Shown here: positions 30,982 to 39,498 of the stretch, piece after piece
Layout of the letters: each line of letters starts with the position of its first letter
Numbering within the stretch: position 1 is the first letter of the stretch
From: Bradyrhizobium cajani
GTDB lineage: Bacteria > Pseudomonadota > Alphaproteobacteria > Rhizobiales > Xanthobacteraceae
Direction: 5' to 3'
Length of the DNA stretch: 39,566 bases
Assembly: GCF_009759665.1 (NCBI RefSeq)
Contig: NZ_WQNE01000040.1
Location: 22,302-61,867 of the forward strand
Notes under the pieces: generated by a model
Seen by the model: the letters and a program-made list of their open reading frames with translations, nothing else
What the model was told of the DNA's origin: nothing
Database searches by the model: none
Translations under genes and position numbers: made by a program

Positions 30982-32442
30982 ATGAGCGAGACTTTCACAA
31001 GCGTGTCCCAGGAAGAAGCCGGCTTTCGCGACCGCGTGCGGCTGTCGTTTGATCTCGACGCCGACATCTGCGTCATCGGTGCGGGGCTTGCCGGGCTCTC
31101 CATCGCGCTGGAGGCGGCCCGGCTAGGCGCCAGCGTCGCCGTGCTCGAGGGCCGCCATGTCGGCTGGAATGCCTCCGGCAATCAGTTCGGCACCGTGATG
31201 CCGGGCTTTGCATTGCCGCTCGCGGATCTGATCGAGCGCATCGGCTTCGAGGACGCGCGCGAGCTGTGGACGTTGTCGAAGGAAGGCGCCGAGTTCGTCC
31301 GGGCCAACGCCGCGGAAGAGAACATGCCGGGGATCGGCCTCAGCGACGGTGTGCTGGAAGTCTCCAACGTCGATGCCGGCGATCGCCTGATCAGCCGCTT
31401 GCAGATGCTGAACGAGGATTTCGACACCGAGGTCGCGGGCTGGCAGGCCGATCGCGTCCGCGCGGTGCTCAAGACCGACCGCTACTTCCACGGCGTGTAT
31501 TATCCGAGGGCGTTCCAGGTCGACGGCCGCAAATATGTGCATGGCCTTGCGGCGCTGGCGCGGCGCGCGGGTGCCCGCATCTTCGAGGATACGCCGGTCG
31601 TCAGCATCGATCATTCCGGCATTCGCAAGCGCATCGTGACGCCGTCGGCGCGGCTGCGCGCGACCCACATCGTGCTCGCCGGCAACATCCATCTCGGCGC
31701 GCCCCTGAGGCGCTTGTCGGAAACGCTGCTGCCGGTCTGGCGCTATGCCGGCATCACCGCGCCGCTCGGCGAGCGCCTGCACGAGATCATCGGCTTCAAG
31801 GGATCGGTGATGGATTCCGACGGCGTCGACCATTTCCGGATCGTCGACGGCGACCGGCTGATGTGGGAAAGCCCGGAGACCACATGGGCCGCGCGTCCGC
31901 AGCGCTTTGCCGGCCTGGTCAAGCGGCGGATCCGCACGATCTTCCCACAGCTCGGCGATGTCGGGATCACCGACATGTTCGGCGGCGCCACCGGGCAGAC
32001 CGTGCACGGCATGCCGCAGATCGGGCAGTTGCGCAAAGGCCTGTGGGTGGCGAGCGGGTTCGGCCGCCAGGGCATGAACACCTCGGCCATGGCCGGGCAG
32101 CTGATCGCGCGCAGCATCTTGTGGGGCGACGAGCGCTGGCGGCTGTTCTCGCCGTTCGAGCTGGTCTGGGCGGGCGGCGCGACCGGACGTGTCGCCGGCC
32201 AGCTGGTCGGAATCTGGGGCAGGGCGAGTTCCGCCGCCGCCGGATCGCTGGCGCGCTACCGCGAGCGGGCGCGGGCCAAGGACCGGGAACGCGAGGCGCG
32301 TCTCGCCGAAGCCAACCGGGCCGCCGGCACCGGTCCCCGCCGCCCGCCGTCCGACGTCAGGCCGCGGCCAGCCTCACCACCGGAACCACGTCCGGCCGAG
32401 AGCGCGGAACCGGCCGCCCGCGAGCGCAGCGTCTCGCAATAA
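30982..32442 (+). CDS. FAD-dependent oxidoreductase, DAO/glycine-oxidase-like
   Basis: A 486-residue flavoprotein with an FAD Rossmann motif CVIGAGLAGLSIALEAARLG (about 30-49) and the following VLEGRHVGWNASGNQFGTV, characteristic of the D-amino-acid oxidase (DAO) family. A catalytic domain runs to about 400, with a closing FAD segment WVASGFGRQGMNTSAMAGQL. It probably oxidises an amine or amino acid; no substrate can be assigned. The last ~75 residues are a charged Arg/Glu then Pro-rich tail, absent from typical family members. The start has only a weak ribosome binding site, and a palindrome sits in the leader. Confidence 0.85.
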   Translation: MSETFTSVSQEEAGFRDRVRLSFDLDADICVIGAGLAGLSIALEAARLGASVAVLEGRHVGWNASGNQFGTVMPGFALPLADLIERIGFEDARELWTLSKEGAEFVRANAAEENMPGIGLSDGVLEVSNVDAGDRLISRLQMLNEDFDTEVAGWQADRVRAVLKTDRYFHGVYYPRAFQVDGRKYVHGLAALARRAGARIFEDTPVVSIDHSGIRKRIVTPSARLRATHIVLAGNIHLGAPLRRLSETLLPVWRYAGITAPLGERLHEIIGFKGSVMDSDGVDHFRIVDGDRLMWESPETTWAARPQRFAGLVKRRIRTIFPQLGDVGITDMFGGATGQTVHGMPQIGQLRKGLWVASGFGRQGMNTSAMAGQLIARSILWGDERWRLFSPFELVWAGGATGRVAGQLVGIWGRASSAAAGSLARYRERARAKDREREARLAEANRAAGTGPRRPPSDVRPRPASPPEPRPAESAEPAARERSVSQ

Positions 32443-32529
32443 GCCCGAGAAAAATCCCGCCAGGAAGTGTAACGTCGGCCGTTAGAGCCCGTACCTCAGG
32501 GCGTGGACTTCCCGCGCACGGAGAATGAG

Positions 32530-33042
32530 ATGTTTGACCGCCGCATCCTGTTGACCACTGTCGCCGGCCTGTTCGGCCTTTCGGCTTTCCGCTGGCTGAG
32601 AACAACTCCGGCCGAAGCAGGCGAGAAGGCCGCGGAGAAGTTCGAGATCGTGAAGACGGAGGCCGAGTGGCGTGCCCAGCTCACGCCGCAGCAATATGAG
32701 ATCCTGCGCAATCACGGCACCGAGCGGCCCGGCTCGAGCCCGCTGCTCAAGGAGCACCGCAAGGGCATCTTCGCCTGCGCCGGCTGCGACCTGCCGCTGT
32801 TCGCGTCCGACACCAAGTTCGAGAGTGGCACGGGCTGGCCGAGCTTCTATGCGCCGATCGAGGGCAATGTCGGCAGGACCGAGGACCGCACCTACGGCAT
32901 GGTGCGCACCGAGGTGCATTGCCGGCGCTGCGGCGGCCATCTCGGCCACGTCTTCGACGACGGGCCGAAGCCGACTGGACTGCGCTACTGCATCGACGGT
33001 TTCGGGCTGGTTTTCCATCCAGCGGCGGCATCGGCGACGTAG
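32530..33042 (+). CDS. msrB: Peptide-methionine (R)-S-oxide reductase, membrane-anchored or exported
   Basis: A 170-residue MsrB, which reduces methionine-R-sulfoxide in oxidised proteins. It has the Zn-binding pairs Cys83/Cys86 (FACAGC) and Cys131/Cys134 (CRRCGGH), the SGTGWPSFYAP segment and the catalytic Cys154 in LRYCIDG. The usual resolving Cys of the SGCGWPSF motif is Thr101, so this is a one-Cys type. Residues 1-23 (FDRRILLTTVAGLFGLSAF) form a hydrophobic N-terminus with a twin-Arg, suggesting export or anchoring and a periplasmic role. The start at 32530 is preferred for its GGAG ribosome binding site; 32503 is an in-frame alternative. Confidence 0.9.
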   Translation: MFDRRILLTTVAGLFGLSAFRWLRTTPAEAGEKAAEKFEIVKTEAEWRAQLTPQQYEILRNHGTERPGSSPLLKEHRKGIFACAGCDLPLFASDTKFESGTGWPSFYAPIEGNVGRTEDRTYGMVRTEVHCRRCGGHLGHVFDDGPKPTGLRYCIDGFGLVFHPAAASAT

Positions 33043-33053
33043 TGAGTTGAAGT

Positions 33054-33135
33054 GTCATTCCGGGGCGATGCGTCAGCATCGAACCCGGAATCTCGAGGTT
33101 CCGGGTTCGGTCCTTGCGGACCGCCCCGGAACGAC
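33054..33135. repeat. Palindromic repeat after msrB
   Basis: GTCATTCCGGGGCG (33054-33067) pairs with CGCCCCGGAACGAC at the right end (33122-33135), and an inner hairpin is formed by GAACCCGGAA and TTCCGGGTTC. It is a common alphaproteobacterial intergenic palindrome, situated after the msrB stop. Confidence 0.75.
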
Positions 33136-33140
33136 GGGAT

Positions 33141-33175
33141 GGCCCGGCAATTGTTGCCGGCCCGGCAATTGTGCC
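33141..33175. repeat. Tandem direct repeat GGCCCGGCAATTGT x2
   Basis: Two copies of a 17-18-base unit beginning GGCCCGGCAATTGT (33141-33158 and 33159-33175) follow each other directly. No function is evident. They adjoin a strong hairpin upstream of the flgE promoter. Confidence 0.7.
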
Positions 33176-33195
33176 CCGGTCATCCGACCGGGGCA
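33172..33195. terminator. 10-bp hairpin upstream of the flgE promoter
   Basis: TGCCCCGGTC (33172-33181) and its exact complement (33186-33195) enclose a four-base loop, followed by TGTCTATTC. It may stop transcripts arriving from msrB before the flagellar promoter. Confidence 0.5.
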
Positions 33196-33233
33196 TGTCT
33201 ATTCAAGTCATTGATTTTCTGAAGATACCCGCA

Positions 33234-33251
33234 TTGGCATGGCCCTTGCGA
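33234..33251 (+). promoter_or_regulatory. Sigma-54 (RpoN) promoter for flgE-flgK-flgL
   Basis: TTGGCAT-GGCC-CTTGCGA matches the -24/-12 consensus. GG at 33236-33237 and GC at 33248-33249 are ten bases apart, with TGGCAT (consensus TGGCAC) and TTGC boxes five bases apart. The start site would be near 33261, about 50 bases from the flgE ATG. Sigma-54 control of hook genes is established in related alphaproteobacteria such as Caulobacter. Confidence 0.65.
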
Positions 33252-33312
33252 CTGTCTCTTCCGATTGCGGCCACCGGTCGGCGCCGCCGAGATCGGATTT
33301 GGAGACAAAGTT

Positions 33313-35571
33313 ATGGGTATCTTCGATGCAATGAACACCTCGGTGGGTGGCTTGCAGGCGCAGTCCTTCGCGCTTCAGAACATTTCCGGCAACATCGCGA
33401 ACTCATCCACCACCGGTTACAAGGGCATCGGGACCAGCTTCGTCGACCTCATTCCCGACTCCTCCGTGCCGAGCAAGCAGGTCGCAGGCGGCGTGACGGC
33501 CAACGCCAAGGCCACCATCACGACCCAGGGCACGATCTCGGCCTCCAGCGTCGCCACCAACATGGCGATCACCGGCGACGGCTTCTTCGCGGTGCAGAAG
33601 GCGAGCGGCGTCGTCGACAACGTGCCGGTTTTCAACGGCGTCACCTATTATACGCGGCGCGGCGACTTCCAGGTCAACGCCAACGGCAATCTGGTCAACG
33701 GCGCCGGCTACTATCTGATGGGTGTCGCGGTCGACCCCAAGACCGGCAATCCGACCGGCAGCGTGCCGACGGTGCTGCAATTCCAGAACAACTTCATCCC
33801 GGCGCAGGCGACGACGTCGATCCAGTACGCGGCGAACCTGCCGACGCAGCCGAACACGGTGGCGGCCTCGACCGCGGCGAGCGGCACGCTGCTGGCAGCC
33901 GGCGGCCTGAACCCGTCCGACTTCTCCGCCAATCCGCTGCCGGTCGGCACGCCGCCCGCGCCCTATGCCAACGCGAAGGTATCCGGCGCAGCCGCCACCG
34001 GCAACCTCCGCTCGGCCTATTCCTCGACGACGGCGACAGGCTCGGTTGCACTCCTGAACACTTCCTCGTCGGTGGCCGTCGCCACCACGTCCCTCGATAG
34101 CGCCACGACCCCGCATCTCGCCAACAACATCCTCACCGCGCTGGCCGGCCAGACGCTGGTGGTCAATGGTCACAATATCGTCTTCGACAACAGCACTGCG
34201 GTCACGCCCGACGGCACCGGCGGCACCGCGATCGGTCTCGGCAGCGGCACCACCGCAACGGTGTCGAGTATCCTGAACGCGATCCAGACCGCCGGCGGCG
34301 CCGGCGTTACCGCGTCGGTCAATGCCAGCGGCAACATCGTGATCTCGACCGGCACGGGCACCGACGTCACCATCGGCAGCGGTACCGCAGCAACCGCGCT
34401 CGGTATTGGCACCGTAACGCGCGGCGGCAACGTGCTGTCGACGCCCCCGATCACGGCCAACACCGTCCTGAGCGGCACCGCGACGGCCGGCAACGCCGAG
34501 GTGCTCTCGTCGGGCTTCGCGGCCGGCAATACCATCACCGTCAACAGCCAGACCTTGACGTTCGTGGCTCCGCCTACCGTTCCCGCCGCCAATGAGATCC
34601 TCACCACCGACACCGTCGCAGGCCTGCTCGCCAAGATCGACCAGCTCGCCGGCGCCTCCGGCTCCTCGGTCAGCGCTAGCGGCGTCATCACGCTGAACAC
34701 CGGCACCGCGTCCAACCTGTCGGTGTCCAGCTCCAACGCCGCCGCCTTTGCCGCGCTCGGCTTCACCTCGACCGTCACCAAGAACCGCGACGGCGGCGGC
34801 ACCGCTGGCACCGGCACCGTGATCGGCAACGACATCGCCACCTTCACCAAGGAATCGATCAGCGGCGGCGCGGTCACGGCCTACAACGCTTCCGGCACGC
34901 CGGTGAACCTGCAGCTGCGCTGGGCCAAGACCGACAGCGCATCGCTTGGCGCCGGCCATACCGATAGCTGGAACCTGTTCTACCAGACCGATCCGAACGC
35001 GACCGGCACGACGGTCGGCTGGGTCAATACAGGCCAGACTTTCACCTTTGCCGCCGACGGCTCGCTCACCTCGCCGAGCGGCTCGGGCATCACCATCAAC
35101 AACGTCAACGTCAGCGGTCAATCGCTCGGCTCGGTCGCCTTCAACATCTCCTCGGGCGGGTTGACGCAATATGCGAGCACCAGCGGTGCGGTGACCATCA
35201 ACACCATCACCCAGAACGGCTACTCCGCAGGTCAGCTCCGCTCGGTCGCCGTCAGCAACAACGGCCTGGTGGTCGGGACCTTCTCCAACGGCCAGAACCT
35301 CAACCTCGCGGCGGTGACGCTGTCGCACTTCAACGGCACCAACTACCTCAAGGCGCTCGACGGCGGCGCCTATGCCGTGACCGACCAGTCCGGTCCCGCG
35401 ATCGCCGGCGCCTCCGGCACCATCAGCGGTTCGTCGCTGGAAGGATCCAACACCGACATCGCCGACGAGTTCACCAAGCTGATCGTGACCCAGCAGGCCT
35501 ACTCGGCCAACACCAAGGTGATCACGACCGCGAATTCGATGGTGCAGGACCTCTTGAACGTGTTGCGCTGA
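33313..35571 (+). CDS. flgE: Flagellar hook protein
   Basis: A 752-residue structural subunit of the flagellar hook. The N-terminal rod/hook signature is FDAMNTSVGGLQAQSFALQN with SGNIANSSTTGYKG following. The FlgE/F/G core comes next (MAITGDGFFAV, YYTRRGDFQVNANGNLVN). The C-terminal coiled segment has SNTDIADEFTKLIVTQQAYS and ends in MVQDLLNVLR. It is nearly twice the length of the enteric hook protein. The excess (about 220-640) is Ala/Thr/Ser/Gly-rich surface sequence with two copies of an IN-motif-like module (about 275-370 and 400-486). The start at 33313 has a GGAG ribosome binding site. It is first in the operon, behind a sigma-54 promoter. Confidence 0.95.
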   Translation: MGIFDAMNTSVGGLQAQSFALQNISGNIANSSTTGYKGIGTSFVDLIPDSSVPSKQVAGGVTANAKATITTQGTISASSVATNMAITGDGFFAVQKASGVVDNVPVFNGVTYYTRRGDFQVNANGNLVNGAGYYLMGVAVDPKTGNPTGSVPTVLQFQNNFIPAQATTSIQYAANLPTQPNTVAASTAASGTLLAAGGLNPSDFSANPLPVGTPPAPYANAKVSGAAATGNLRSAYSSTTATGSVALLNTSSSVAVATTSLDSATTPHLANNILTALAGQTLVVNGHNIVFDNSTAVTPDGTGGTAIGLGSGTTATVSSILNAIQTAGGAGVTASVNASGNIVISTGTGTDVTIGSGTAATALGIGTVTRGGNVLSTPPITANTVLSGTATAGNAEVLSSGFAAGNTITVNSQTLTFVAPPTVPAANEILTTDTVAGLLAKIDQLAGASGSSVSASGVITLNTGTASNLSVSSSNAAAFAALGFTSTVTKNRDGGGTAGTGTVIGNDIATFTKESISGGAVTAYNASGTPVNLQLRWAKTDSASLGAGHTDSWNLFYQTDPNATGTTVGWVNTGQTFTFAADGSLTSPSGSGITINNVNVSGQSLGSVAFNISSGGLTQYASTSGAVTINTITQNGYSAGQLRSVAVSNNGLVVGTFSNGQNLNLAAVTLSHFNGTNYLKALDGGAYAVTDQSGPAIAGASGTISGSSLEGSNTDIADEFTKLIVTQQAYSANTKVITTANSMVQDLLNVLR

Positions 35572-35605
35572 TCGGCGCGTGACGTAACCAAAGGCGGCAA
35601 GTAAC

Positions 35606-37489
35606 ATGGGTTTGAGTTCAGCCCTCGCCAGTGCGATGAGCGGCCTGCGTGCCAACCAGGCCGCGCTCTCGATCGTCTCCTCGAACGTCGCCAACTCGCA
35701 GACGCCGGGTTACGTCGTCCAGACGCCGAACCAGATCGAGGTCACCACCGGTGACTTCGGCTCGACGGCGATGACGACCGGCGTCAGCCGTGAGCTCGAC
35801 GCCTATGTGCTGAACCAGCTGCGTACCGAGACCGGCGGCAGCGGTTACGCCGACCAGATGGCCAACATCCTGAAGCAGCTTCAGAATGTCTATGGCACGC
35901 CGGGCAACGCCGGGACGCTCGAAAGCGCCCTGAACAAGTTCACCACGGCGCTCCAGGCGCTGTCGACGAGCTCCGGCTCATCGTCGGCGCAGACCGTTGC
36001 GCTGGGCGCGGCGCAGGCGCTGGCACAGCAGCTCAACGTCACCACCAAGGGCATCCAGTCGCTACGCTCCAATGTCGAGCAGGATCTCGGCACCTCGGCG
36101 CAGCAGGCCAACGCGGCGATGCAGAAGATCGCCGACATCAACACCAAGCTTCAGGGCCTCGCTTCGACGGACCCATCGGCCGCAACGCTCATGGACCAGC
36201 GAGACCAGGCGATCAACACGCTGTCGAAATATGTCGACGTCCGCGTCGTCACGGACGGCTCGAACCAGGCCAACATCTTCACCACCACCGGTGTCCAGCT
36301 CGTCGGAGCCGGGCTCGCCTCGCAATTCTCGTTCGCATCGGCCGGCGCGCTGTCGGCGACCTCGCTCTACAACATCGATCCGGCCAAGTCCGGCGTCGGT
36401 GCCTTCAACATCAGGCTGCCCAACGGTTCGTCGGTCGACGTGGTCGCCAACAACGTGGTCTCCTCCGGCCAGATCGCGGCCGACCTGAAGCTGCGCGACC
36501 AGACGCTGGTGCAGGCGCAGACCCAGATCGACCAGCTCGCCGCGGCGATGGCGAGCGCGCTCTCGGACAAGACCACGGCAGGCGGCGCGGTGTCCGGCCC
36601 GCCGGCCGGATTCGACGTCGACCTCGCCGGGGCGCAGCCCGGCAACACGGTCAACATCACCTATACCGACACGACGACCAACACGCAGCGCCAGATCACG
36701 CTCGTCAACGTGACCGATCCGGCGGCGCTGCCGCTCCAGAATGCCACCAACGCCAATCCGATGCGGGTGGGCGTCAACTTTTCCGGAGGCATGGGGGCCA
36801 TCGCGTCCGCGCTCAACACCGCGCTCGCCGGCTCGCACGTGACGTTCTCCGCGGCGCCGTCGCCCGCGACCGCCACGACGCTGCGGATCACCGACGACGG
36901 CACGGGCCTCGGCAAGGTCAACTCGTCCTCGATCACCAAGACGATCTCGTCGCTGACGTCAGGCGGCCCGCAGCTGCCGGTGTTCACCGACGGCGGGCAG
37001 GCGCTCTACACCGGGGCGATCACGGCGTCGGGCTCGCAGATGACGGGCCTTGCCGGGCGCATCGCCGTGAACACGCAGCTGGTCAGCGATCCGACCAGGT
37101 TCTCGGTCTACAGCACTTCGCCGGTGACGCCCGCGGGCGACACCACGCGTTCCGACTATCTCTATTCCCAGCTCACCTCGGCGGTGTTCTCCTATTCGCC
37201 GCAGACCGGCCTCGGCTCGTCGAGCCAGCCCTTCACCGGCAGCGTTTCGAACTACCTCCAGCAGTTCCTGAGCGTCCAGGGCAATGCCGCGACGCAGGCG
37301 ACCCAGCTCCAGCAGGGCCAGAGCGTGGTGGTCTCGACGCTCCAGGCCAAGTTCAACTCGACCTCCAGCGTCAACCTGGACTCGGAGATGTCGAACCTGA
37401 TCCAGCTTCAGAATGCCTACGCCGCCAACGCGCATGTGATGTCGGTGGTGCAGACCATGATGAACACCTTGCTCCAGGCTCAAGTGTAA
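35606..37489 (+). CDS. flgK: Flagellar hook-associated protein 1
   Basis: A 627-residue hook-filament junction protein. Its N-terminus ALASAMSGLRANQAALSIVS with SSNVANSQTPGYVVQ and its C-terminus LIQLQNAYAANAHVMSVVQT ending TLLQAQV are the FlgK signatures that form the D0 coiled coil. The body includes a helical region (about 80-220) and beta-rich surface domains (for example VNITYTDTTTNTQRQITLVN). It is 34 bases after flgE and 20 bases before flgL, so clearly one operon. It is somewhat longer than the enteric FlgK. Confidence 0.95.
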   Translation: MGLSSALASAMSGLRANQAALSIVSSNVANSQTPGYVVQTPNQIEVTTGDFGSTAMTTGVSRELDAYVLNQLRTETGGSGYADQMANILKQLQNVYGTPGNAGTLESALNKFTTALQALSTSSGSSSAQTVALGAAQALAQQLNVTTKGIQSLRSNVEQDLGTSAQQANAAMQKIADINTKLQGLASTDPSAATLMDQRDQAINTLSKYVDVRVVTDGSNQANIFTTTGVQLVGAGLASQFSFASAGALSATSLYNIDPAKSGVGAFNIRLPNGSSVDVVANNVVSSGQIAADLKLRDQTLVQAQTQIDQLAAAMASALSDKTTAGGAVSGPPAGFDVDLAGAQPGNTVNITYTDTTTNTQRQITLVNVTDPAALPLQNATNANPMRVGVNFSGGMGAIASALNTALAGSHVTFSAAPSPATATTLRITDDGTGLGKVNSSSITKTISSLTSGGPQLPVFTDGGQALYTGAITASGSQMTGLAGRIAVNTQLVSDPTRFSVYSTSPVTPAGDTTRSDYLYSQLTSAVFSYSPQTGLGSSSQPFTGSVSNYLQQFLSVQGNAATQATQLQQGQSVVVSTLQAKFNSTSSVNLDSEMSNLIQLQNAYAANAHVMSVVQTMMNTLLQAQV

Positions 37490-37509
37490 CCAGTACAGGG
37501 CTTTGAAAG

Positions 37510-39399
37510 ATGTCGATCAGCAGCATCAACTACTCATCGTCGGTTCTCGGCTCGCAGATCCGCAACATCAATCAGCAGCTTACCGACCTCTCGACGCAGC
37601 TCTCGACCGGCAAGCTGTCGCAGAACTATTCCGGCATGGGCACCAACGAGGGCTTTGCAATCGCCTCGCGCGCGCAGCTGTCCAACATCGCCGCCTATAC
37701 CGACACGATCACCAACGTCAACGTCAACATCAACCTCGCCAATACCGCGCTGCAGTCGTTGACGACCATCCGCACCAACACACAGACCGGCTCGGCCAGC
37801 ACGGCGCAGGATCTCAACGTCAACGGCCAGACGGTCGCGCAGAACACCGCCGCGGCCCAGTTCGGCTCGATGGTCGGCGTGCTGAACACGCAGTCCGGTA
37901 ATCGCTATCTGTTCTCCGGCACCGCGTACAGCACTCAGCCGGTCGCCAACGCCGGCGACATCATCAATGGCACCACGACGCAAGCGGGCTTCAAGACCGT
38001 CATGGCGGAGCGCCAGGCTGCCGACCTCGGCGCCAACGGCATGGGACGGCTGGTGCAGACCCAGACGGCAGGCGTGATCAACGTCGCGGAAGATTCCGCG
38101 ACGTCGCCGTTCGGGCTGAAGATCAAGGCAGTCTCCTCGACGCTGACGGGCGCAATCGTCACCGGCCCGAGCGGCTCGCCGGTGTCATTCTCGGTCGATC
38201 TCAACGGGACCAATCCAAGCAATGGCGACAAGCTGAGCATTCAGTTCACGTTGCCGGACGGCTCGACCGAGCAGATCGACTTGACCGCGTCCTCGGCTAC
38301 GCCGACGCCCGCGGGCAGCTTCGCCATTGACGCGAGCGTCCCGGTCAACCCGGCGAACACCGCAACGAATCTCAATACGGCCTTGAACACTGCCATCAAG
38401 AAGCTTGCCAACACGTCGCTGGTGGCGGCCTCCGCCGTCACTGCGGGGGACAACTTCTTCAACACGGCAAGCTCGGCGACCGGGACGACGGCGGTCACCA
38501 ATCAGCTCGCGCCGCCGGCCTCGAACATCGCCACGGGTGCGACGGCGCTGTCGGGCGCGAGTGGATCCGACTCGATCACGCCAGGCTTTTCCGCCGGCGA
38601 CACCATCACCGTCAACGGCACCACGCTGACCTTCGTGAATTCGGGGGCGACCGGCAACCAGCTCAATGTCACCGACAGCATCCAGACGCTGATGAGCAAG
38701 ATCGACCAGATCACGGGCACCTCCAAGCCGTCGACCATTCATGGCGGCGTGATCACGATTAATACCGACGATGCGGCCGCGCTGAACATCTCGAGCCCGA
38801 ACGGCGCGGCGCTGACTTCGCTCGGCTTCCCCTCGTCACCCATCACCGCCACGCAGCCGCCGCTGCGCGTTGGCTCGTCGCCGGCGAGTTCGGCCACCAC
38901 GCTGGTGAACGGCTTGGCCAACACGGTCAAATGGTACCAGGGCGACGACGGGCCGGGCTCGCCGCGGTCGACCGCGGTCGCGCGGGTCGACGATTCCATC
39001 ACGGTGCAGTATGGCGCGCAGGCGAACGAGGACGCGATCCGCCGGCAGCTGCAGGCGGTTGCCGTGTTCGGCACGTTTTCGACGACCCCGGGCGGTCAGT
39101 ATTCCGGCGGCCAGGTCTCGGCGCTGAGCCTGCGGGTGACGCAGGCGCTGACCCAGCAGCCCGGTCAGCAGCGCATCGAGGACATCCAGACCGACATCGC
39201 GATGGCCCAGAACACGATGAAGGACGCGACCACGCGCCAGACCCAGGCCAAGGCGCAGCTTCAGACCATCGTCGACCAGGCGGAATCGGCCTCGCCGGAC
39301 CAGGTCGCGAGCGAGATCCTGGCGCTCCAGAACGCCCTCCAGGCGTCCTATCAGGTGACCTCGAAGCTGGCGCAGCTTTCGCTCGTCAAGTTCCTCTAA
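37510..39399 (+). CDS. flgL: Flagellar hook-associated protein 3
   Basis: A 629-residue junction protein of the FlgL/flagellin family. The N-terminal helix reads INQQLTDLSTQLSTGKLSQN and the C-terminal helices TDIAMAQNTMKDATTRQTQA and LALQNALQASYQVTSKLAQL. These pair to form the D0/D1 coiled coil. The NRYLFSGTAYSTQPV segment is typical of FlgL. It is about twice the enteric length because of a central insertion (about 200-500). That insertion includes a module (about 357-445) that closely matches one in FlgE. It is last of the flgE-flgK-flgL operon and is followed by a family A palindrome. Confidence 0.93.
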   Translation: MSISSINYSSSVLGSQIRNINQQLTDLSTQLSTGKLSQNYSGMGTNEGFAIASRAQLSNIAAYTDTITNVNVNINLANTALQSLTTIRTNTQTGSASTAQDLNVNGQTVAQNTAAAQFGSMVGVLNTQSGNRYLFSGTAYSTQPVANAGDIINGTTTQAGFKTVMAERQAADLGANGMGRLVQTQTAGVINVAEDSATSPFGLKIKAVSSTLTGAIVTGPSGSPVSFSVDLNGTNPSNGDKLSIQFTLPDGSTEQIDLTASSATPTPAGSFAIDASVPVNPANTATNLNTALNTAIKKLANTSLVAASAVTAGDNFFNTASSATGTTAVTNQLAPPASNIATGATALSGASGSDSITPGFSAGDTITVNGTTLTFVNSGATGNQLNVTDSIQTLMSKIDQITGTSKPSTIHGGVITINTDDAAALNISSPNGAALTSLGFPSSPITATQPPLRVGSSPASSATTLVNGLANTVKWYQGDDGPGSPRSTAVARVDDSITVQYGAQANEDAIRRQLQAVAVFGTFSTTPGGQYSGGQVSALSLRVTQALTQQPGQQRIEDIQTDIAMAQNTMKDATTRQTQAKAQLQTIVDQAESASPDQVASEILALQNALQASYQVTSKLAQLSLVKFL

Positions 39400-39400
39400 A

Positions 39401-39490
39401 GCATGATCCGGAAAAGTGCGCAGCGGTTTTCCGAAAAGATCATGCTCAAGCAACAACCTATGAGGATTCATCCTCATCTCATCGCGCTTT
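39401..39490. repeat. Long palindromic repeat, family A copy 3
   Basis: Opposite in orientation to copy 1 and identical to it through the 48-base core. The flanking GAGGATTCATCCTCATCTCA / TCGCGCTTT block also corresponds to the flank of copy 1. It begins two bases after the flgL stop, so it forms the 3' end of the flagellar transcript. Confidence 0.8.
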
Positions 39491-39498
39491 AGGCCGCG

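Noticed and set aside
33141..33175. Possible CRISPR-like repeats
   Set aside because: Only two adjacent copies without regular spacers, and no cas genes in the window.
33403..35694. A 763-codon open frame antisense to flgE
   Set aside because: It is a shadow frame of the GC-rich Ala/Thr-rich flgE sequence; composition is biased, it has no recognisable motif, and flgE is certain.
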